A DNA stretch of 8,290 bases from Lachnospiraceae bacterium (GTDB lineage Bacteria; Bacillota; Clostridia; Lachnospirales; Lachnospiraceae), in the NCBI GenBank assembly GCA_024691065.1, contig JAILOA010000404.1, forward strand, positions 1 through 8,290. The letters are read 5' to 3'. Shown here in pieces: positions 1 through 6,679 of this stretch. The notes beneath the pieces were generated by a model that was not told the DNA's origin, searched no databases, and was given only the letters and a program-made list of their open reading frames with translations. Made by a program: the position numbers and the translations under genes. Numbering within the stretch: position 1 is the first letter of the stretch; each line of letters starts with the position of its first letter.

Positions 1-1
1 G

Positions 2-676
2 CTTTTTCAGGAGCTTGAGAGGCACGGAAGAAAGAATTTTGACGTTACATTTTTGGTAATGAATCCCGGATATAATGATATTAATTATCAGATGATTTTG
101 AATAATGCAAAGCTTTTAAATGTACCGATTAATACATTTAAATCCGAAATATTTGATGTGGTTTCGAGCGATGATATCGGAGGATCGCCGTGCTATCTTT
201 GTGCGCGTATGAGAAGGGGTTATCTCTATAGTCACGCGAAGGAGCTCGGATGCAACAAGATTGCTCTGGGGCACCACTATGATGATGTTATCGAGACGAT
301 TCTCATGGGAATGCTTTACGGCGGGCAGGTTCAGACTATGATGCCAAAGCTTCACAGTACGAACTTCGAGGGAATGGAGCTTATCAGACCGCTTTATCAC
401 ATAAGGGAAGATGAGATAAAGCATTGGAGGGATTATAATCAGTTGCATTTTATCCAATGCGCCTGCAGGTTTACGGAGGCTTGCGCCGCCAGCGGGGTTG
501 CCGAGAAGCCGTCGAAGAGGGATGAGGTTAAGAGGATTATTGCGCAGATTGCAGAGAAGGATCCGATAATTGAGAGGAATATATTTAAGAGTGTGCAGAA
601 TGTGAATTTGAGTACGGTGATTGCGTATAAAGTGGGTGGCGTGAAGCATCATTTTCTGGATACATATGACGAGTAA
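2..676 (+). CDS. TtcA-family tRNA thiolation ATPase, 5'-truncated
   Basis: This is the C-terminal part (224 residues) of a PP-loop ATPase of the TtcA/TtuA group, cytoplasmic enzymes that activate a tRNA base with ATP and replace an oxygen with sulfur (2-thiocytidine-32 in E. coli TtcA). The frame is open from base 2, so the TTG at 53 is internal and the N-terminal SGGKDS ATP loop lies outside the window. What is visible: a PCYLCARMRRG motif (Cys codons at 191 and 200), the LGHHYDDVIET motif, a YGGQVQTMMPKL stretch very like E. coli TtcA (YGGKMKGMPPKL), LIRPL, and a later QCAC with Cys codons at 458 and 464. In TtcA the CxxC pair plus a later Cys bind a [4Fe-4S] cluster. An additional Cys follows at 482 (CRFTEAC). 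Substrate specificity in Firmicutes members is not settled, so no symbol is given. No clear intrinsic terminator follows; a long palindrome begins 16 bp after the stop. Confidence 0.85.
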   Translation, partial: LFQELERHGRKNFDVTFLVMNPGYNDINYQMILNNAKLLNVPINTFKSEIFDVVSSDDIGGSPCYLCARMRRGYLYSHAKELGCNKIALGHHYDDVIETILMGMLYGGQVQTMMPKLHSTNFEGMELIRPLYHIREDEIKHWRDYNQLHFIQCACRFTEACAASGVAEKPSKRDEVKRIIAQIAEKDPIIERNIFKSVQNVNLSTVIAYKVGGVKHHFLDTYDE

Positions 677-691
677 AAAGGGATTAAATAC

Positions 692-902
692 GCTGGAATT
701 CAGATAGCAACGTTTCAGACCGTTTCGTTCACTACTTCTCGCACTCGCCTATTTTTCGGCATTCGCACAAACTCGCCTTGAAATTTTTTGGCAATATTTA
801 GATAATGAGGCTCAAACAATGTGCTCGGTGCCGAAAGCTAGAGTGCTCGAAGTAACGTGAACTACACTTAATGTCTGAAACTGTTGCTTCTGAATTCTCA
901 GC
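692..902. repeat. 211-bp imperfect palindrome (MITE-like or long-hairpin element)
   Basis: The two ends are inverted copies. GCTG (692-695), GAATTCAGA (696-704), AGCAAC (706-711) and GTTTCAGAC (712-720) pair with 899-902, 889-897, 883-888 and 873-881, giving 28 bp with only three single-base bulges. Pairing continues inward: GTTCAC 727-732 with 857-862, TACTTC 733-738 with 849-854, GCACTC 741-746 with 841-846, TTTCGGCA 754-761 with 829-836, and GCACA 765-769 with 820-824. That totals about 59 pairs around a 50-nt loop (770-819). No open reading frame of note lies inside and I see no clear target-site duplication. It could be a non-autonomous mobile element or an element acting as RNA at the 3' end of the upstream gene. 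The pairing is directly visible; the nature of the element is inference. Confidence 0.8.
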
Positions 903-935
903 TTGGTTTTACATAAATTATGAAGTTTTATTGAT

Positions 936-1164
936 TTTTACACAGATAAGGGCAGAAAGTGATGCTTTTGGAGGGTAGAATATTTTTAGGTTTTCGGCTT
1001 AAGTACGAATATACATAAGTTTTTTGTTTTACACAGATAGGGGCAGAAAGTGATGCTTTTGGAGGGTAGAATATTTTTAGGTTTTCGGCTTAAGTACGAA
1101 TATACATAAGTTTTTTGTTTTACACAGATAAGGGCAGAAAGTGATGCTTTTGGAGGGTAGAATA
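936..1164. repeat. 91-bp tandem repeat, about 2.5 copies
   Basis: A 91-bp unit beginning CACAGATAAGGGCAGAAAG occurs at 941-1031 and 1032-1122, and a 42-bp partial third copy runs 1123-1164. A further TTTTA match extends the array left to 936. Copies 1 and 2 differ at a single base (AGATAAGG versus AGATAGGG), and the partial copy matches copy 1 there, so the array is recent or kept uniform by recombination. The array ends 27 bp before the TATAAT box upstream of uvrB. Each full unit carries an 18-codon ATG...TAA frame, which may be chance. Together with the palindrome, this accounts for most of the gene-free 677-1244 stretch. Confidence 0.95.
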
Positions 1165-1190
1165 AGATGTGGTTGTTTTTCGGGAGTAGG

Positions 1191-1196
1191 TATAAT
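1191..1196 (+). promoter_or_regulatory. Candidate -10 box of the uvrB promoter
   Basis: There is a perfect TATAAT 49 bp before the uvrB start. I see no well-spaced -35: TTGTTT at 1173 would leave only a 12-bp spacer. The promoter is therefore either activator-assisted or not real. Its placement just upstream of a LexA-box-like dyad supports it modestly. Confidence 0.4.
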
Positions 1197-1209
1197 TGTA
1201 TGGTATAGA

Positions 1210-1223
1210 TGAATGTTAGTTTG
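1210..1223 (+). promoter_or_regulatory. Possible LexA (SOS) box in front of uvrB
   Basis: The sequence TGAATGTTAGTTTG matches the Gram-positive LexA/DinR consensus CGAACRNRYGTTYG at 10 of 14 positions and keeps the GAA and GTTTG half-site cores with the right spacing. It would lie a few bases downstream of a start site set by the TATAAT at 1191, a position suited to repression. uvrB is a classic SOS gene in Bacillus and other bacteria, which raises the prior. The mismatches make this tentative. Confidence 0.35.
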
Positions 1224-1232
1224 TTTTCGGAT

Positions 1233-1240
1233 AAGGAGGA
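1233..1240 (+). promoter_or_regulatory. uvrB ribosome binding site (sets the start at 1245)
   Basis: AAGGAGGA is a near-perfect Shine-Dalgarno, and its AGGAGG core ends 5 nt before the ATG at 1245. The upstream in-frame ATG at 1209 has no such site and would add 12 residues not typical of UvrB, so 1245 is preferred. Confidence 0.85.
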
Positions 1241-1244
1241 GTGT

Positions 1245-3218
1245 ATGGAGTGTTTTAAGTTACATAGCGAATACGAGCCGACGGGCGACCAACCTGAAGC
1301 TATTGCGCAGATAGTGAAGGGTTTTGAAGAGGGTGACCAGTTTCAGACCCTGCTCGGTGTAACGGGTTCGGGCAAAACATTTACAATGGCAAATGTAATT
1401 GCCAAACTTAACAGGCCGACCCTTATTATTGCCCATAATAAGACGCTTGCAGCCCAGCTGTATTCGGAGTTTAAGGAATTCTTTCCGGAAAATGCAGTTG
1501 AGTATTTTGTGAGCTACTATGATTATTATCAGCCGGAAGCATATGTTCCTTCGACTGATTCATATATTGCGAAGGATAGTTCCATAAATGATGAGATAGA
1601 TAAGCTCAGGCATTCGGCGACAGCGTCTCTTTCCGAAAGAAGGGATGTTATTATCGTGGCTTCGGTGTCCTGTATTTATGGGCTTGGAAGTCCGATAGAT
1701 TATCAAAATATGACTGTGAGTGTGAGACCGGGGATGGAGATTGACCGTGATGAGGTTATCAAGAAACTTATTTCCATGCAATATGACAGAAATGATATGG
1801 ACTTTAAGCGTGGAACCTTCCGTGTCCGTGGAGACGTGCTCGAGATATTCCCGTCTTCCGAGGCTGAAAAGGCAATAAGAGTCGAGTTTTTCGGTGATGA
1901 GGTCGACAGGATATGCGAGATAGAGGCACTTACGGGTAAGGTTATATGTGAGCTTGAACATGCCATAGTATTTGCTGCGTCACATTATGCGGTTAATGAA
2001 GCGGCGATGGAGACAGCAATTTCGGGCATCGAAGAGGAGCTTGAAACCAGGGTAAAATATTTTGAGAGCGAGGATAAGCTGATTGAGGCACAGCGTATCC
2101 GTGAGCGTACGGATTTTGATGTGGAAATGATGCGTGAAACCGGTTTCTGCTCGGGGATTGAGAATTATACGAGATATTTGTCGGGCTTGGAGCCGGGTGA
2201 ACCGCCATACACGCTTATAGATTATTTTCCGGATGATTTTATCATAATGATTGACGAGTCACATATGACAATTCCGCAGATCGGCGGTATGTTCAATGGT
2301 AACCTTTCGAGAAAGAAAACGCTTGTGGATTATGGTTTCAGACTTCCGTCGGCACTAGATAACAGACCTTTAAATTTTGAAGAGTTTGAGATGCATATAA
2401 ATCAGGCACTCTTTGTTTCTGCAACGCCGGGACCTTATGAGGCCGCCCACGAAATAATGAGGACCGAGCAAATCATCCGTCCTACGGGACTTCTGGATCC
2501 GCAGATTACGGTGCGTCCGGTTGAAGGACAGATAGATGACCTCATAACCGAGATTCACAAGGTTATAAATAATGGGAATAAGGTTATGATAAATACACTT
2601 ACCAAGCGTCAATCCGAGGATCTTACCAATTATCTGAAGGAAGTCGGTATAAGGGTTAAGTACCTGCATTCGGATATCGATACATTGGAAAGAGCAGAAA
2701 TCATACGTGATATGCGTCTGGATAAGTTTGATGTGCTGGTCGGCATTAACCTTTTGAGGGAAGGATTGGATATTCCTGAAATCGAGCTTATTGCGATTCT
2801 GGATGCTGACAAGGAGGGATTCCTTAGGTCTGAAACCTCGCTTATACAGATTATCGGCCGTGCCGCGAGAAATGCTGACGGCAGGGTTATAATGTATGCG
2901 GATGTGATAACTGATTCCATGAAGAATGCCATCAAGGAGACCGAGCGTAGAAGGGGTATTCAGGATGATTACAATAAAAAGCACAATATCACGCCTGAGA
3001 CCATCAAGAAGGCTGTCAGAGATCTTATAAGTATTTCCAAGAAGGCAGAGAAACCGGCGGCTGAGATACAAAAGGATGTTGAGTCTATGAGCAGGAAGGA
3101 AGTCGAGAAGCTGCTTTCCAAGATTGAGAAGAAGATGCGTATGGCGGCAGCCGAGCTTGACTTTGAAACCGCGGCAGAGCTAAGGGATAAGATGATAGAG
3201 ATAAAGAGCTTTATGTAA
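1245..3218 (+). CDS. uvrB: UvrB, excinuclease ABC subunit B
   Basis: UvrB is the damage-verifying helicase-like subunit of nucleotide excision repair. It is loaded by UvrA, probes the strand with a beta-hairpin, and recruits UvrC for dual incision. The 657-residue length is normal for the family. From the start at 1245 the features are: an N-terminal EYEPTGDQPEAI signature; Walker A GVTGSGKT (residues 38-45); the Tyr-rich beta-hairpin region SYYDYYQPEAYVP (about 90-102); the Walker B DESH (337-340); helicase motif VI QIIGRAARN (535-543); and a C-terminal UVR motif (about 618-653), which contacts UvrC and UvrA. All key residues seem intact, so the protein should be functional. uvrA is not directly downstream, unlike the uvrBA arrangement of many Firmicutes. 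Regulation is probably SOS-linked (see the possible LexA box at 1210). No clear terminator follows the stop. Confidence 0.98.
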   Translation: MECFKLHSEYEPTGDQPEAIAQIVKGFEEGDQFQTLLGVTGSGKTFTMANVIAKLNRPTLIIAHNKTLAAQLYSEFKEFFPENAVEYFVSYYDYYQPEAYVPSTDSYIAKDSSINDEIDKLRHSATASLSERRDVIIVASVSCIYGLGSPIDYQNMTVSVRPGMEIDRDEVIKKLISMQYDRNDMDFKRGTFRVRGDVLEIFPSSEAEKAIRVEFFGDEVDRICEIEALTGKVICELEHAIVFAASHYAVNEAAMETAISGIEEELETRVKYFESEDKLIEAQRIRERTDFDVEMMRETGFCSGIENYTRYLSGLEPGEPPYTLIDYFPDDFIIMIDESHMTIPQIGGMFNGNLSRKKTLVDYGFRLPSALDNRPLNFEEFEMHINQALFVSATPGPYEAAHEIMRTEQIIRPTGLLDPQITVRPVEGQIDDLITEIHKVINNGNKVMINTLTKRQSEDLTNYLKEVGIRVKYLHSDIDTLERAEIIRDMRLDKFDVLVGINLLREGLDIPEIELIAILDADKEGFLRSETSLIQIIGRAARNADGRVIMYADVITDSMKNAIKETERRRGIQDDYNKKHNITPETIKKAVRDLISISKKAEKPAAEIQKDVESMSRKEVEKLLSKIEKKMRMAAAELDFETAAELRDKMIEIKSFM

Positions 3219-3295
3219 TCGAAACATTCATATATTGCAGAATTTTTGGAGTCTGTAAAGCTATAAGCGTAGTGCGAATGGATAATAAAAATGTT

Positions 3296-3324
3296 TTGAC
3301 CGCATTTTGCCTATATGTTAAAAT
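3296..3324 (+). promoter_or_regulatory. Sigma-A type promoter upstream of the M16C peptidase
   Basis: TTGACC (3296-3301) and TAAAAT (3319-3324) are 17 bp apart, with a TG one base before the -10 (TGTTAAAAT), which makes an extended -10. It matches the housekeeping consensus well and is the best promoter in the window. Predicted transcription start is near 3331, giving a leader of about 285 nt before the gene at 3615, unless it drives a separate small RNA. Confidence 0.65.
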
Positions 3325-3378
3325 GAAGTGGTTTTGGTTAGCTTGTGCAAACTTTTTGGTATTTTATAAAAAAGGATT

Positions 3379-3433
3379 GAGGATTCAGTTTTAGGATACC
3401 TAAGCGGGAATCCTCGGTAATTCAACTGCCGAG
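3379..3433 (+). promoter_or_regulatory. Structured leader RNA with two competing hairpins
   Basis: GAGGATTC (3379-3386) pairs with GAATCCTC (3408-3415), and inside it TTAGG (3391-3395) pairs with CCTAA (3399-3403). A second stem pairs CTCGG (3413-3417) with CCGAG (3429-3433), extendable by a U-G and an A-U pair. The two stems share bases 3413-3415, so they cannot both form in full. This lies within the presumed peptidase leader, about 50 nt from the predicted transcription start. No U-run follows, so it is not a simple terminator. I do not recognise it as a known riboswitch class. The rest of the gene-free 3219-3614 stretch is AT-rich, with scattered TATAAT-like words (3481, 3494) lacking well-spaced -35 boxes. 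Confidence 0.5.
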
Positions 3434-3614
3434 TAGTTCACTATTATATTTAAAAATGTATTGAAGATGCAAACAAAAATTATAATCAAATATTATAATC
3501 CACTGATAAAATAGCTTTGTTTTGATAATCGAATAAGGAGTCATTCAGATTCGTTATAGTAAAAAAATTACAGACAGAAATATATTTATAAATAAAAAAG
3601 AAAAGAGGAAAAAT

Positions 3615-6569
3615 ATGGCGTCTTGTATAAAAAATATTTCCGAATTTAATTGTCCGGAAACTTATGAACTTGTAAAAAGTGAATATATAAACGAGGTTAA
3701 GAGCCTTGGCATCATTCTTAAGCACAAAAAAAGCGGTGCAAGAATTATGCTTTTATCAAATAAGGATGACAATAAGGTATTTTCAATAGGCTTCAGAACC
3801 CCGCCAAAGGATTCGACCGGAACACAGCATATTATCGAGCATACGGTGCTTTGCGGTTCGGAGAATTTCCCTTCCAAGGATCCGTTTGTGGAGCTTGTAA
3901 AGGGTTCGCTAAATACTTATTTAAATGCAACGACCTACCCGGATAAGACTCTTTATCCAATCGCAAGCACGAATGCAAAAGATTTTAATAATCTCATGCA
4001 TGTATATCTGGACGCTGTATTTAACCCGAATATTTATAAATATGAGGAGATATTTAAGCAGGAGGGCTGGCATTACGAATTAGAGGAGCCGGACGGAGAG
4101 CTTATTTATAATGGTGTTGTATATAATGAAATGAAGGGGGCTTATTCTTCCGATGATAATATGCTTGAGACATATTTAATCAGAGCACTTTTCCCGGATA
4201 CAACTTATGCAAATGATTCGGGCGGAGATCCGGCAATAATTCCGGACCTTACAAGAGAGGCTTATCTTGAATATCACAAAAATTATTATCATCCGGTGAA
4301 TTCTTATATTTACATTTACGGTGATATGGATATGGAGGAGAGGCTTGTATGGCTGGATGAGAATTACCTTAGTAAATATGACAGGATTGAGCTTGATTCC
4401 GAAATCGGCAGCCAAAAGCGCTTTGACGGCATTCATAAAGTAAAGGAGATTTATGCGGTAGCGGATGACGATGACAGGGAAAACCTTTCCCAATATGCCT
4501 ATGCGGTTATGACAGATGCGACCCTGGACCGGAAAACCTGTGCAGCGCTGGATGTTTTGTCCTATATTCTTATCGACATGCCGGGTGCATACCTGAAGGA
4601 AAGGCTTGTGGAAAAGGGGCTCGGAACAGATATAAGTGCGGATGTATGTGAGCTTGTTAAGCAAAGTTATTTTGCCATATATATAAAAAATGTAGTCGAG
4701 GACAAATCTGATGAGATTCTTGATACTATAAAAGAGGTTTTAGAGGAGCTTGTAGAAAAAGGAATCGATAAGAAAATCCTCGAAGCCACCATTAACAGCA
4801 ATGAATTTAAGGACAGGGAGGGTGATTTCGGAACCAGTCCAAAGGGGCTTATCTTCTATTTAAGATGTCTACATACCTGGCTGTATAATGATGATGAATG
4901 CTTCTCGCCACTGTACTTTGAGGAAAATTATAAGTATCTCCGCGAGGGCATAGAAAATGGTCTTTACGAGGATTTAATAAAGAAGTATTTCCTTGATAAC
5001 CCACATCAGGTAATAGTTGAGATGGATGGAAAGAAGGGGCTTACCGCAGAGAATGACAGGAAGACAGCCGAGAAATTAAAGGCTTATAAGGATAGTCTCA
5101 GTGAGGAAGAAATTCTTAAATTAGTTGAGGATACAAAGGCGCTTAAGGCATATCAGGCTGAGCCTTCACCTAAGGAGGATCTGGAGAAGATTCCGCTCCT
5201 TGAAATATCTGACATTGACAGAAATGCGAGACCTATTAATTATGTGGAAACTGAAATAGATGGGATGAAGACCATTTATTCAAATGAAGAGACAAATGGA
5301 ATCGTCTATCTGAATCTTTTATTTAATCTTGAGGCTATTTCAGATCGCCCGTCAGAGCTAAGCGTACTCGCAAGCCTGCTCGGTTACCTCGATACCACAA
5401 AGCATAGCTATCTTGATTTTGATACTATGGTAAACATGTACATCGGAGCCATGGCAGCGCTTACAACAAATTATAGAATCAACAATAAAAATGGTGAATA
5501 CAAGCCGTATTTCGAGGTTTCCGCGAAGATTCTTTCGCAGAATCTGGATAAGGCGATGGAAATTATCCATGAGATGATTTATGAAACTTCGTTTGAAGAT
5601 GAGAGCCGTATCAGTGATGTAATTAAGGAGTTCAGGTCAAAGCTTAAGAACAGTATGATGTTTGCCGGGCACCAGACCGCAGCGCTTCACGCGCAAGCTG
5701 CATTTTCCAAGAGTGGTTTTGCAAATGATGCGAGCGTCGGAATAGGGTATTATAACTATCTTGTGGATTTGGATGACAATTTCGATGCCGGAAAAGAAGG
5801 CTTTTTGTCAGATTTAAAGCTTCTGCCTGACATCATATTTAATAAAGAAAATGTATTGATCGGTGTTACAGCTGATGAAGATGGATTTGATAAATTAAAG
5901 AAGGCGATTGGTAAGCTTGAACTTAAGGAAAATGCAGCTCCTGTTGATACATTGACCACGGAAAATACTATTGTATTCGAAAAGAAAACAATGAGAGAGG
6001 CATTTACAACACCTGCACCTATTAATTATGTAGCTGTTGCAGGAGAGGGTGCAGGCGAAGGTAACATTGAGAAGTCAGGCATATTGAATGTTGTGAGACA
6101 TTTGCTTTCCTATGATTTTCTGTGGAACAATGTGAGAGTACTCGGTGGTGCATATGGCGTTGGATGCCGTTATGACAGGGAAGGAAACGGATTCTTTTCT
6201 TCATATAGAGATCCTAATATAAGCAGGACAATTGAGGTTTATAAAATGGCCGGCGAGTATTTAAGAACTTATGATGCAGACCCGAGAGAACTTCAGAAGA
6301 CAATAATTGGAACGATTAGTGGGATGGATACACCTCTTACTCCATTTATGAAGGGAATGAGATCACTTGGTGCTTACCTTACGGAAACTTCCTTTGAACT
6401 GATTCAGAAAGAAAGAGAACAGGTTCTGGATTGTAGTTTGGAGGATATCCATGAAATAGCGGATGTGGTTGATAATATTTTCAAGGAGCCAAACGTATGT
6501 GTTATCGGCTCTGAAGAGGAGATAAACAACGAAAAAGAATTATTTATTGACATTTCTGCTTTAAAGTGA
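3615..6569 (+). CDS. M16C-family zinc metallopeptidase (presequence protease/insulinase-like)
   Basis: This is a 984-residue single-chain peptidase of the pitrilysin superfamily, subfamily M16C, related to mitochondrial/plastid presequence protease PreP and yeast Cym1. These enzymes enclose short unfolded peptides in a two-half chamber and degrade them. Evidence: the inverted zinc motif HIIEH at residues 72-76 (His72, Glu75, His76), with the third zinc ligand Glu172 in YNEMKGAYSS one hundred residues on, as in PreP. Other PreP-like signatures are KGSLNTYLNATTYPDKT, QEGWHYELE, and, in the C-terminal half, LGGAYGVGC (843 on) and SYRDPN (863-868). The length fits the family (about 970-1000). There is no signal peptide or membrane segment, so it should act in the cytoplasm, probably in peptide turnover. 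The start at 3615 follows AGAGGA by 5 nt. It is probably transcribed from the promoter at 3296 with a long structured leader. The physiological substrate in Clostridia is not known. Confidence 0.95.
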   Translation: MASCIKNISEFNCPETYELVKSEYINEVKSLGIILKHKKSGARIMLLSNKDDNKVFSIGFRTPPKDSTGTQHIIEHTVLCGSENFPSKDPFVELVKGSLNTYLNATTYPDKTLYPIASTNAKDFNNLMHVYLDAVFNPNIYKYEEIFKQEGWHYELEEPDGELIYNGVVYNEMKGAYSSDDNMLETYLIRALFPDTTYANDSGGDPAIIPDLTREAYLEYHKNYYHPVNSYIYIYGDMDMEERLVWLDENYLSKYDRIELDSEIGSQKRFDGIHKVKEIYAVADDDDRENLSQYAYAVMTDATLDRKTCAALDVLSYILIDMPGAYLKERLVEKGLGTDISADVCELVKQSYFAIYIKNVVEDKSDEILDTIKEVLEELVEKGIDKKILEATINSNEFKDREGDFGTSPKGLIFYLRCLHTWLYNDDECFSPLYFEENYKYLREGIENGLYEDLIKKYFLDNPHQVIVEMDGKKGLTAENDRKTAEKLKAYKDSLSEEEILKLVEDTKALKAYQAEPSPKEDLEKIPLLEISDIDRNARPINYVETEIDGMKTIYSNEETNGIVYLNLLFNLEAISDRPSELSVLASLLGYLDTTKHSYLDFDTMVNMYIGAMAALTTNYRINNKNGEYKPYFEVSAKILSQNLDKAMEIIHEMIYETSFEDESRISDVIKEFRSKLKNSMMFAGHQTAALHAQAAFSKSGFANDASVGIGYYNYLVDLDDNFDAGKEGFLSDLKLLPDIIFNKENVLIGVTADEDGFDKLKKAIGKLELKENAAPVDTLTTENTIVFEKKTMREAFTTPAPINYVAVAGEGAGEGNIEKSGILNVVRHLLSYDFLWNNVRVLGGAYGVGCRYDREGNGFFSSYRDPNISRTIEVYKMAGEYLRTYDADPRELQKTIIGTISGMDTPLTPFMKGMRSLGAYLTETSFELIQKEREQVLDCSLEDIHEIADVVDNIFKEPNVCVIGSEEEINNEKELFIDISALK

Positions 6570-6626
6570 TAAGGTAAAAAGGCTAGTTATTAGTAGATAA
6601 TAGGTTTATTATAAGTGTTTCTAGCG

Positions 6627-6655
6627 TTGATAATAGGTGATTTAGTATTTATACA
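6627..6655 (+). promoter_or_regulatory. Possible promoter of the L,D-transpeptidase gene
   Basis: TTGATA (6627-6632) and TATACA (6650-6655) are 17 bp apart within the 110-bp gap after the peptidase stop. Transcription would start near 6662, leaving a very short leader. A 10-mer GATAATAGGT occurs twice 33 bp apart (6596-6605 and 6629-6638), the second overlapping the -35, which could be regulatory. Co-transcription with the upstream gene is the alternative, as no terminator is visible between them. Confidence 0.35.
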
Positions 6656-6679
6656 AGGAAGAGAGAGGGAAAAGTTGTT

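Noticed and set aside
116..652. Long reverse-strand frame opposite the TtcA-family gene, and similar minus-strand frames opposite uvrB, the peptidase and the transpeptidase
   Set aside because: They lie opposite clearly conserved genes, have no recognisable domains and no plausible ribosome binding context.
1006..1110. CGAATATACATAAG (1006 and 1097) in the 91-bp units as LexA boxes
   Set aside because: It has four or more mismatches to the consensus and lacks the GTT half-site; the site at 1210 keeps both half-sites.
677..1164. Repeat region as a CRISPR array
   Set aside because: The 91-bp units are contiguous with no unique spacers, and no cas gene is present.
1209..1244. Upstream in-frame ATG giving UvrB 12 extra residues
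   Set aside because: No ribosome binding site there, residues atypical for the family, and a strong AAGGAGGA sits just before the ATG at 1245.
3379..3433. Intrinsic terminator of uvrB
   Set aside because: No U-run follows either hairpin, and a good promoter lies between uvrB and the hairpins.
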